Origin: Streptomonospora salina
GTDB lineage: Bacteria > Actinomycetota > Actinomycetes > Streptosporangiales > Streptosporangiaceae
DNA length: 64,000 nucleotides
Assembly (NCBI RefSeq): GCF_014204715.1
Contig: NZ_JACHLY010000001.1
Coordinates: 992,001-1,056,000 of the forward strand
Direction: 5' to 3'
A program made the position numbers and the translations under genes. Positions 58,098-64,000 of the stretch are shown piece after piece; the stretch's first letter is position 1, and each line of letters begins with the position of its first letter. The notes under the pieces were generated by a model that saw only the letters and a list, made by a program, of their open reading frames with translations, had not been told where the DNA came from and made no database searches.

Positions 58098-59549
58098 ATG
58101 CCCGCAGATCCGCACTTGGATCGCCTCGCCAACGCCACACTGCTGGTTCCCTTCGAGTCCTACGACGCGCCGCGGTGGGTACTGGAGGGGCTCGCGGACG
58201 GGATGGCCGGTGTCTGCCTGTTCCACAACAACATCGCCGATCCCGAGCAGGTGGCGCGGCTCAACTCCCACCTGGCCGAGGCGGCCGAGGCGCCGCTGAT
58301 CTCGCTGGACGAGGAGGGGGGCGACGTCACCCGCATCGGGCAGCGCAGCGGCAGCGGCTATCCGGGCAACGCGGCCCTGGGAGCGGTCGACGACGCCGAC
58401 CTGACCCGGGCGGTGCACCGGTCGCTGGGCGCGCAGCTGCGCGAGCTGGGTTTCAGCCTGGACCTGGCGCCGTCGGCCGACGTCAACACCGTGGCCGAGA
58501 ACCCCGGGATCGGTACGCGCTCCTTCGGCGCCGACGCCGCCCTGGTCGCCCGCCACACCGCGGCCGCGGTCACCGGGCTGCAGGAAGGCGGCGTGGCGGC
58601 CTGCGCCAAGCACTTCCCCGGCCACGGCGCCACCCGCCAGGACTCCCACGTGGAGCTTCCGGTGGTGGAAGCCGGCCGCGAACTGCTGTTCGAGCGGGAG
58701 CTGCGGCCGTTCCGGGCGGCCGTGGAGGCCGGTGTGCAGAGCATACTGACCGCCCACATCCGGCTTCCGGAGCTGGGGCTGACGGGGCCGGCGACGCTGG
58801 CGCCCAGTGTGGTGTCGGGACTGCTGCGCACCGACCTGGGGTTCGAGGGCACCGTGATCACCGACGCGATCGAGATGGAGGGGGTCAGCGCCCGTATCGG
58901 CATGCCCGAGGCGGCGGTGCAGGCGCTGATCGCCGGGTGCGACCTGCTGTGCCTGGGCCGGTTCGTCTACGCCGATCAGGTAGCGGCCATCCGCGAGGCC
59001 GTCACCGCCGCGGTGGCGCAGGGGCGGTTGGGCGGTGAGCGGCTGGAGGAGGCGGCGGCGCGCACCGCGCGGCTGCGTTCGTGGACGGCCGGCCGGCCCG
59101 CCTCCGCGTCCGCGGAGGGTGTCGGTCTGGATTCGGCGCGGCGGGCGGTGCGTGTCGACGGCGACCTGGGAGCCCTGAACGACCCGGTGGTGGTCGAGAT
59201 CGACGCGCCCGCCGGCATCGCGGCGGGCGAGGTGCCGTGGGGGCTGTCGCCGTGGTTCGCCGGAACGCGGCGGCTGAACCCGGCGTCCGCGCGCCCGCAG
59301 GAGGTGCTGGAGGCGGCACGGGGCCGCGACCTGGTCGTGGTGGTACGCGACGCCCATCGCCACGCCGACACCCGGGCGCTGGTGGCAGAGCTGTGCCGGC
59401 AGCGCCCGGAACTCGTGGTGGTGGAGATGGGCCTGCCGGTGTGGCGGCCGCAGTGCCGGGCCCACATCAGCACCTACGGGGCGGGGCGCGTCAACGGGCA
59501 GAGCGCCGCCGAGGTACTGGGGGCGCCCGCCGCGGCGTCGGTAGGCTGA
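58098..59549 (+). CDS. GH3 beta-N-acetylglucosaminidase (NagZ type)
   Basis: A 483-residue glycoside hydrolase family 3 enzyme. KHFPGHGATRQDSH (residues 171-184) is the NagZ-specific loop whose His-Asp pair acts as the general acid/base; the nucleophile Asp is in VITDAIEMEGV (about 256). After the catalytic barrel (to ~340) there is a C-terminal domain as in Gram-positive NagZ proteins. It has no signal peptide, so it acts in the cytoplasm on imported GlcNAc-containing disaccharides or muropeptide sugars. I chose the ATG at 58098 (MPADPHLDR); the GTG at 58083 is less likely. A weak 7-base hairpin lies 10 bases after the stop. Confidence 0.92.
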   Translation: MPADPHLDRLANATLLVPFESYDAPRWVLEGLADGMAGVCLFHNNIADPEQVARLNSHLAEAAEAPLISLDEEGGDVTRIGQRSGSGYPGNAALGAVDDADLTRAVHRSLGAQLRELGFSLDLAPSADVNTVAENPGIGTRSFGADAALVARHTAAAVTGLQEGGVAACAKHFPGHGATRQDSHVELPVVEAGRELLFERELRPFRAAVEAGVQSILTAHIRLPELGLTGPATLAPSVVSGLLRTDLGFEGTVITDAIEMEGVSARIGMPEAAVQALIAGCDLLCLGRFVYADQVAAIREAVTAAVAQGRLGGERLEEAAARTARLRSWTAGRPASASAEGVGLDSARRAVRVDGDLGALNDPVVVEIDAPAGIAAGEVPWGLSPWFAGTRRLNPASARPQEVLEAARGRDLVVVVRDAHRHADTRALVAELCRQRPELVVVEMGLPVWRPQCRAHISTYGAGRVNGQSAAEVLGAPAAASVG

Positions 59550-59711
59550 AGGGGGCGGGCGCGGGTTCCGCACCCGCGGACGGGGCGCCGCAGGGCGCTC
59601 CGCGGTCGAGTTCCGCCGAGGAGACATATCAGATGCAGCTCATCGCCGCTTCCCCGCCACACCCGGTCCCCGATGGCGCGCCGGCGCCGGGTCTCGCGGC
59701 ATAATCGCAGC

Positions 59712-60164
59712 ATGCGCCTTTCTGCCCGGGTCGACTACGCGTTGCGTGCCGCAGCCGAGCTCGCCGCCGCCAGCGGCGGCCCGGTGACGGCCGAACAGCT
59801 GGCGCGCTCCCAGGCCATCCCCGGAAAGTTCCTGGAGAACATCCTCACGCAGCTGCGCCGCGCGGGTCTGGTCCGCAGCCAGCGGGGACCGGTGGGCGGG
59901 TACTGGCTGGGCCGCTCCCCCGCCGACATCTCGCTGGCCGATGTGATCCGGGCGGTGGACGGCCCGCTGGCCAACGTCCGCGGGGAGCGCCCCGAACACG
60001 TCGACTACGACGGCGCCGCGCGCAGCCTGCAGCAGGTGTGGATCGCGCTGCGGGCCAGCGAGCGCTCCATCCTGGAGAGCGTGACGCTGGAGGACGTGTC
60101 CACGGGCCGGCTTCCGCCGACGGTGCGGACGCTGTCGGAGGACCCCGACGCCTGGGCCAGTTGA
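59712..60164 (+). CDS. Rrf2-family transcriptional regulator
   Basis: A 150-residue winged-helix protein. MRLSARVDYALRAAAELAAA and SQAIPGKFLENILTQLRRAG, then SQRGPVGGYWLGR, are the Rrf2 DNA-binding domain. The three cysteines that hold an iron-sulfur cluster in IscR and NsrR are absent, so it does not sense through a cluster by the usual route. ATG at 59712. It is convergent with dps. The target is unknown. Confidence 0.9.
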   Translation: MRLSARVDYALRAAAELAAASGGPVTAEQLARSQAIPGKFLENILTQLRRAGLVRSQRGPVGGYWLGRSPADISLADVIRAVDGPLANVRGERPEHVDYDGAARSLQQVWIALRASERSILESVTLEDVSTGRLPPTVRTLSEDPDAWAS

Positions 60165-60165
60165 G

Positions 60166-60214
60166 GCCGCCCGGGCCGGCCCCGCTGCGGTGCGGCGGGG
60201 CCGGCCCGGGCGGC
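60166..60214. terminator. Bidirectional terminator between the Rrf2 gene and dps
   Basis: Two perfectly complementary 20-base arms (60166-60185 and 60195-60214) with a 9-base loop fill the gap between the convergent stops. Confidence 0.85.
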
Positions 60215-60220
60215 GCCGCC

Positions 60221-60688
60221 TCAGCGCATCGCTTCGAACATCCAGTGCTGCTGCTCGATCTCCTCGGCCGCGGCGATGAGCTGGTCCTGGGTGACCTCGT
60301 CGGATTCCCCGGCGGTGGCGATCCGTTCGCGGAAACGCGAAACCACCCTGGTCAGCACGTCGGCGATCAGGGCGATCACCTTGTCGTCCTGGAGATGGCC
60401 GGGGTCGGGCTGGGTGTTCTCGGTGTCGCCGGCGACCTTGGCCGAACGGCCGTCGGGAGTGACGCCGATCGCGGCAGCCCGCTCGGCGAGCACGTCGGTG
60501 TGCCTGCGTGCGACGTCGACGAGTTCGTCCAGCTGCAGGTGGACCGAGCGGAAGGAGCGCCCGACCACGTTCCAGTGGCACTGCTTGGCCAGCAGCGAGA
60601 GGTCGATCAGGTCCACGACCGATGCCTGCAGCACCTCGCCTGTGGTCGTGCGGGCGCCGTCCTCAAGCGGTCCGTGAATCTTGGGCAT
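60221..60688 (-). CDS. dps: Dps-family ferritin-like protein
   Basis: A 155-residue mini-ferritin that stores iron and protects DNA from oxidants. LAKQCHWNVVGRSFRSVHLQ followed by LDELVD supplies the inter-subunit ferroxidase ligands (His, His, Asp, Glu). There is no long Lys-rich tail, so DNA binding may be weak. The start is ATG at 60688, after GGGGGTTGA. Confidence 0.92.
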   Translation of the reverse strand: MPKIHGPLEDGARTTTGEVLQASVVDLIDLSLLAKQCHWNVVGRSFRSVHLQLDELVDVARRHTDVLAERAAAIGVTPDGRSAKVAGDTENTQPDPGHLQDDKVIALIADVLTRVVSRFRERIATAGESDEVTQDQLIAAAEEIEQQHWMFEAMR

Positions 60689-60865
60689 GTCGCTCAACCC
60701 CCGATGCGGCGTTCGGTTCCTGGTTCCTTGCCGGGGTCCGCTGCCCTGCGGGGCGGAGAGGGAAACGCCGATGCGGCGGTCGCCCCGTGCCCCGGCCCGT
60801 GACCGCAGACGGCGCGGTCGGGGCGCGCGGTGCCGTGCCCTGCCGCGAGGCCGCGGAGACACGAA

Positions 60866-60900
60866 AAGGCGCCGACCGCGGGGTCCGCGATCGGCGCCTT
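60866..60900 (-). terminator. Intrinsic terminator after clgR
   Basis: On the minus strand AAGGCGCCGA pairs with TCGGCGCCTT (10 bases), the loop can pair further (CGCG/CGCG), and TTTT ends the structure. It lies 56 bases after the clgR stop; the rest of the 267-base gap to dps holds no gene. Confidence 0.85.
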
Positions 60901-60955
60901 CGCCGGTTGCGCGCCGTGGGGCCACGGTGCGGTGGGTTCAGGGGTCAGGCGGGTG

Positions 60956-61315
60956 TCACACACCCACCATCTCGACGACATCGGGAACACGGTCGGGTAC
61001 CGGGTCGATGCCGAGGCGCTCGGGGGAGGGCACGGACTCGGCCGGAACCGATCCGCTGAGCAGCGCGGCTTCCTGCAGCTCGGCGAGAGCGAGCTGGTCC
61101 GCGACGTCGCGCAACACCTGGGAGAGCGGCACACCCAGGGCACCGCAGATCGACGAGAGCAGTTCGGAGGAGGCCTCCTTCTGACCGCGTTCGACCTCGG
61201 AGAGATACCCCAATGACACTCGAGCATCGGCCGACACCTCGCGGAGGGTGCGGCCCTGTCGCTGCCTCAATCGCCGTAGCACGTCACCAGTCAGGTGACG
61301 AAGCAGGACCATCAT
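60956..61315 (-). CDS. clgR: ClgR-like XRE-family regulator
   Basis: A 119-residue protein. The Cro/CI-type helix-turn-helix is in [20 protein letters not shown], followed by [19 protein letters not shown], which is highly characteristic of ClgR. In Streptomyces and Corynebacterium, ClgR activates clp protease, lon and stress genes and is itself removed by Clp proteolysis. The start is ATG at 61315 after GGGAGGG; a second ATG follows directly. It is downstream of cinA, the usual place. Confidence 0.9.
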   Translation of the reverse strand: MMVLLRHLTGDVLRRLRQRQGRTLREVSADARVSLGYLSEVERGQKEASSELLSSICGALGVPLSQVLRDVADQLALAELQEAALLSGSVPAESVPSPERLGIDPVPDRVPDVVEMVGV

Positions 61316-61398
61316 TCGCGCTCCCTCCCACCGGTAGCGACCTTCATGAAAAACACCGTACCTGCCTCTGGCCCGATCGTCGCACCTCACGGCTTCCT

Positions 61399-61416
61399 GT
61401 TCGCTGCAGGGATAAC
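61399..61416. promoter_or_regulatory. Possible ClgR autoregulatory site
   Basis: GTTCGCTGCAGGGATAAC lies 84 bases upstream of the clgR start. Its left half, GTTCGC, matches the GTTCGC/GCGAAC-type half-site I recall for ClgR; the right half, GATAAC, matches in 4 of 6 positions. It is a weak, position-supported candidate. Confidence 0.35.
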
Positions 61417-61473
61417 ACGATCTTGATGACGGTTTGTTCCCTGGAATCGGGCCTTGGAACTGCCCGAGTGCCG

Positions 61474-61989
61474 TTATCTGCCCGTAATAGCCGACACTTC
61501 GGCGCCGAGCAGACGAAGCGCCTGCTCAACGGTGCGGGCCCGGATCCGGGCCCGGTCGCCGGAGAACGAGAGACCGCTCACCCGCGCACCTCCCCGGGGG
61601 CCGCTGACGGCGGCGAAAACGGTGCCGGCGCTGCGGCCGTCCTGGGGATCGGGTCCGGCCACTCCGGTGACGGCGAGCCCGTAGTCGGCCGCCATCCGGT
61701 GGCGGGCGCCCTCGGCCATCGCGCCGGCGACGTCGGGGTCGACGGCGCCACGCTCGGCGAGCAGGTCGCGGGGTACGTCCAGCAGCCGGGCTTTGAGGTC
61801 GGTGGCGTAGGCGACGGCGCCGCCGCGGTAGACGGCCGAAGCACCGGGGACGCCGGTGACCGCCGCCGAGATCAGTCCGCCGGTCAGCGACTCGGCGGTG
61901 GCCAGGGTGGCGCCGGCCGCCTCCAGCGCCCGCAGCGCCTCGGCGGCCGCCTGCGCACCCGGGAGGGCGCCGCCGCCGTCGCCGCTCAT
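61474..61989 (-). CDS. cinA: CinA C-terminal domain protein (nicotinamide-nucleotide amidase)
   Basis: A 171-residue stand-alone CinA C-terminal domain (PncC-like), which deamidates nicotinamide mononucleotide in NAD salvage. [20 protein letters not shown] and [17 protein letters not shown] are the domain's signature, and [13 protein letters not shown] the late loop. The ATG at 61989 overlaps the pgsA stop by 4 bases (ATGA). Confidence 0.94.
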   Translation of the reverse strand: MSGDGGGALPGAQAAAEALRALEAAGATLATAESLTGGLISAAVTGVPGASAVYRGGAVAYATDLKARLLDVPRDLLAERGAVDPDVAGAMAEGARHRMAADYGLAVTGVAGPDPQDGRSAGTVFAAVSGPRGGARVSGLSFSGDRARIRARTVEQALRLLGAEVSAITGR

Positions 61990-62585
61990 CGGGATGCGGT
62001 GCCCCGGCTGCGGCCGCCGCGCGTCCGCAGCACCTGGTACACGTAGTCGCCGCCGGTCCACAGGGTCACCGCCAGGGCGGCGCCCATGGCGACATGGGCG
62101 AGCAGGTGCAGCGGATCGGGCAAGGGGAAGAGGTAGATCGCGATCGCCACGACCTGCAGCACGGTCTTGAGCTTGCCGCCGCGGCTGGCGGGGATCACGC
62201 CGTGGCGGATCACGGCGAAGCGCAGCACGGTGACGCCCAGTTCCCGCACCAGGACGGCGGCGGTGACCCACCACCACAGTTCGCCGAGCATGGACAGCAC
62301 GATCAGCGCGGCGCCGGTCAGCGCCTTGTCGGCGATGGGGTCGGCGACCTTGCCGAAGTCGGTGACGAGATTGTGCCGCCGGGCGAGTTCGCCGTCGATG
62401 CGGTCGGTGACGGCGGCGCCGACGAACAGCGCGAAGGCGGCGAACCGCCAGGCCGGGTGGTCCAGGAACATGAACAGCACGAACAGCGGGACCATCACCA
62501 GCCGACTGGCGGTGAGGATGTTGGCGATGTTCCACAGCGGCACACCGCCCTGCGCGGGCGTGGGGGCGGAGTCGTCGGTGCTCAT
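61986..62585 (-). CDS. pgsA: CDP-diacylglycerol-glycerol-3-phosphate 3-phosphatidyltransferase
   Basis: A 199-residue membrane enzyme for phosphatidylglycerol phosphate synthesis. [20 protein letters not shown] followed by ADPIADK is the CDP-alcohol phosphotransferase signature, DG-x2-AR-x8-G-x3-D-x3-D. About five membrane helices are visible. ATG at 62585, overlapping the rimO stop by 4 bases (ATGA). Related CDP-alcohol enzymes differ in substrate, but the rimO-pgsA-cinA context supports PgsA. Confidence 0.93.
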   Translation of the reverse strand: MSTDDSAPTPAQGGVPLWNIANILTASRLVMVPLFVLFMFLDHPAWRFAAFALFVGAAVTDRIDGELARRHNLVTDFGKVADPIADKALTGAALIVLSMLGELWWWVTAAVLVRELGVTVLRFAVIRHGVIPASRGGKLKTVLQVVAIAIYLFPLPDPLHLLAHVAMGAALAVTLWTGGDYVYQVLRTRGGRSRGTASR

Positions 62586-64000
62586 CGCGTTTCCGCGGGG
62601 TCGGCGGCCGCGGCGACCAGGTCGACGCCGGTGGCCTCGGTGACGGTTGCGGTGACGACGTCGCCGACGGCCAGGCCCGAGCCGTGTACGACGGTGCTGC
62701 CGTCGACCTCGGGCGCCTGGTGGGCGGCGCGGCCCTCGTAGGCGCCGTCGCCCAGCTCGGACTCGATGAGGACCCGCACGGTGGAGCCGACGCGCTCCTC
62801 GGCCCGTTGCGCCATCAGCTCCTCCGCGAGCCGGTTGAGCCCGTCGACCCGTTCGGCGACGGTGTCCTCGTCGAGTTTTCCGTCGTGTTGGGCGGCCTCG
62901 GTGCCGTCTTCGTCGGAGTAGGCGAAGACGCCGACGGCGTCCAGCCGCGCCTCCTCCAGGAAGGCGGTGAGCTCGGCGACGTCGTCCTCGGTCTCGCCGG
63001 GGAACCCGACGATGAAGTTGGAGCGCACTCCGGCCTCGGGTGCGCGCTCGCGCACGGTGGCCAGCAGCTCCAGGAACCGCTCGCGCGAGCCGAAGCGGCG
63101 CATCCGCCGCAGCAGCGGACCGCTGGCGTGCTGGAAGGACAGATCGAAGTAGGGCACCACCGCGGGGGTGGAGGCCAGCACGTCGATGAGCTCGGGCCGC
63201 ATCTCGGCGGGCTGCAGGTAGCTGACGCGCACCAGCTCGATGCCGTCGACCGCGGCGAGGCGGGGCAGCAGCCCTTCCAGGGCGCGCAGGTCCCCGAGGT
63301 CCTTGCCGTAGGACGTGGAGTTCTCACTGACCAGGAACAGTTCGCGCACGCCCTGGCCCGCCAGCCATTGGGCTTCGGCGACGACGTCGTCGGGGCGGCG
63401 GGAGATGTAGGCGCCGCGGAATGCGGGGATGGCGCAGAAGGTGCAGCGGCGGTCGCACCCCGAGGCGATCTTGAGGTTGGCGACCGGTCCCCCGGTGAGC
63501 CGCCGGCGCGGGATGTGCGGGCCCGAAGCCGGGGCGATTCCGTCGGGCAGCGGCTCGACGGTGTCGAAGGGGGCGTGGCCGGGCACGTGGGCTTCCTGGC
63601 CCTCGGGCCGTTCGGCCGGCGAGATCGGGAGGAGGGTACGGCGGTCGCGGGGCTCGTGCGGAGTCAGGCCGCGGCCGGCGACGACGTCGTCGAGGCGGTC
63701 GGAGATCCCGTCGTAGTCGTCGAACCCGATGACCTCGGCTTCGGGCAGCGCCTCGGACAGCTCGGAGCCGTAGCGCTCGGCCATGCAGCCGGCGGCGACC
63801 ACCTTGGTGCCGTCTTCGGCCGAAGCGAGCAGCGTGTTGATGGAGTCCTGCTTGGCTGCGTCGATGAAACCGCAGGTGTTGACGACTACGACGTCGGCCT
63901 GCTCACCACCGGAGGAGTCGACGAGGTCCCACCCCCCGGATTCGAGGCGTCCGGCGAGCTCTTCTGAGTCGACCTCGTTCCTGGCACAGCCGAGGGTGAC
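62582..64000 (-). CDS. rimO: Ribosomal protein S12 methylthiotransferase RimO (5' end missing)
   Basis: 473 codons of RimO; the first few residues lie beyond the right edge. The protein enters the window as [20 protein letters not shown], then [20 protein letters not shown] (UPF0004 cysteines). The radical-SAM motif is [17 protein letters not shown], and a TRAM domain forms the C-terminus. RimO adds a methylthio group to Asp of ribosomal protein S12. It is the first visible gene of the overlapping rimO-pgsA-cinA unit. Confidence 0.95.
   Translation of the reverse strand, partial: VTLGCARNEVDSEELAGRLESGGWDLVDSSGGEQADVVVVNTCGFIDAAKQDSINTLLASAEDGTKVVAAGCMAERYGSELSEALPEAEVIGFDDYDGISDRLDDVVAGRGLTPHEPRDRRTLLPISPAERPEGQEAHVPGHAPFDTVEPLPDGIAPASGPHIPRRRLTGGPVANLKIASGCDRRCTFCAIPAFRGAYISRRPDDVVAEAQWLAGQGVRELFLVSENSTSYGKDLGDLRALEGLLPRLAAVDGIELVRVSYLQPAEMRPELIDVLASTPAVVPYFDLSFQHASGPLLRRMRRFGSRERFLELLATVRERAPEAGVRSNFIVGFPGETEDDVAELTAFLEEARLDAVGVFAYSDEDGTEAAQHDGKLDEDTVAERVDGLNRLAEELMAQRAEERVGSTVRVLIESELGDGAYEGRAAHQAPEVDGSTVVHGSGLAVGDVVTATVTEATGVDLVAAAADPAETR

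Overview
This 64 kb window is chromosomal DNA from a very GC-rich actinomycete. GTG starts are frequent, codons almost always end in C or G, and the window carries actinobacterial marker genes (DUF3046-recA-recX, ClgR-type regulator, full-length Lhr). The protein families and gene order look most like the Nocardiopsaceae (Nocardiopsis, Streptomonospora, Thermobifida), but that placement is from memory of gene content and is not proven. I saw no rRNA, tRNA, CRISPR array, insertion sequence, phage or plasmid gene.

Layout, left to right. (1) 0-7.8 kb: start of hemW (cut by the window edge), a MOSC protein, then a maltodextrin unit: LacI/MalR-type repressor, divergent GH13 alpha-glucosidase, malE, malF, malG, with CTTGCAG-like operator elements in both promoter regions. 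(2) 7.8-17.1 kb: housekeeping block lepA, rpsT, comEA, comEC, holA, with a GH18-like secreted protein and a decayed luciferase-like monooxygenase gene behind a MerR-type promoter. (3) 17.1-21 kb: GNAT, hutI, hflX. (4) 21.3-27.2 kb: malate synthase aceB followed by glcD, glcE, glcF, together a glycolate -> glyoxylate -> malate route. (5) 27.5-31.6 kb: Rpn-family nuclease-like gene with a decayed copy behind it, dapF, miaA, and an extradiol-dioxygenase-like gene. (6) 31.6-33.8 kb: TetR regulator and cytochrome P450 behind a strong 39 bp palindrome. (7) 33.9-39.4 kb: miaB and a TAXI-type TRAP transporter (substrate-binding protein, DUF1850, fused permease). (8) 39.7-43.4 kb: S9 peptidase, GNAT, unknown membrane-anchored protein. 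(9) 43.5-47 kb: recX, intein-containing recA behind a LexA box, DUF3046. (10) 47.1-53 kb: lhr helicase, GNAT, zinc-ribbon protein. (11) 53.2-59.5 kb: ROK regulator, sugar ABC importer and a NagZ-type GH3 beta-N-acetylglucosaminidase, an amino-sugar salvage unit. (12) 59.7-64 kb: Rrf2 regulator, dps, and the tightly overlapping rimO-pgsA-cinA-clgR operon, with rimO cut by the right edge.

How it fits together. A conserved backbone (hemW, lepA, rpsT, comEA/EC, holA; hflX, dapF, miaA, miaB, recX, recA, DUF3046; clgR, cinA, pgsA, rimO) is interrupted at several junctions by metabolic cassettes: maltodextrin, glycolate/glyoxylate, P450, TRAP and amino sugar. Neither ABC importer has an ATPase gene beside it, so both probably share a distant MsiK-type ATPase. 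Strong hairpins lie between the binding-protein gene and the first permease gene in both ABC operons.

The most notable items are the 364-residue LAGLIDADG intein in the RecA L2 loop, the orphan MerR-type 19-bp-spacer promoter in front of a broken gene, the near-perfect TetR palindrome, the ComEA with a 280-residue disordered N-terminal region, and the partial duplicate of the Rpn-family gene. I did not find a clearly new multi-gene defence or signalling system.
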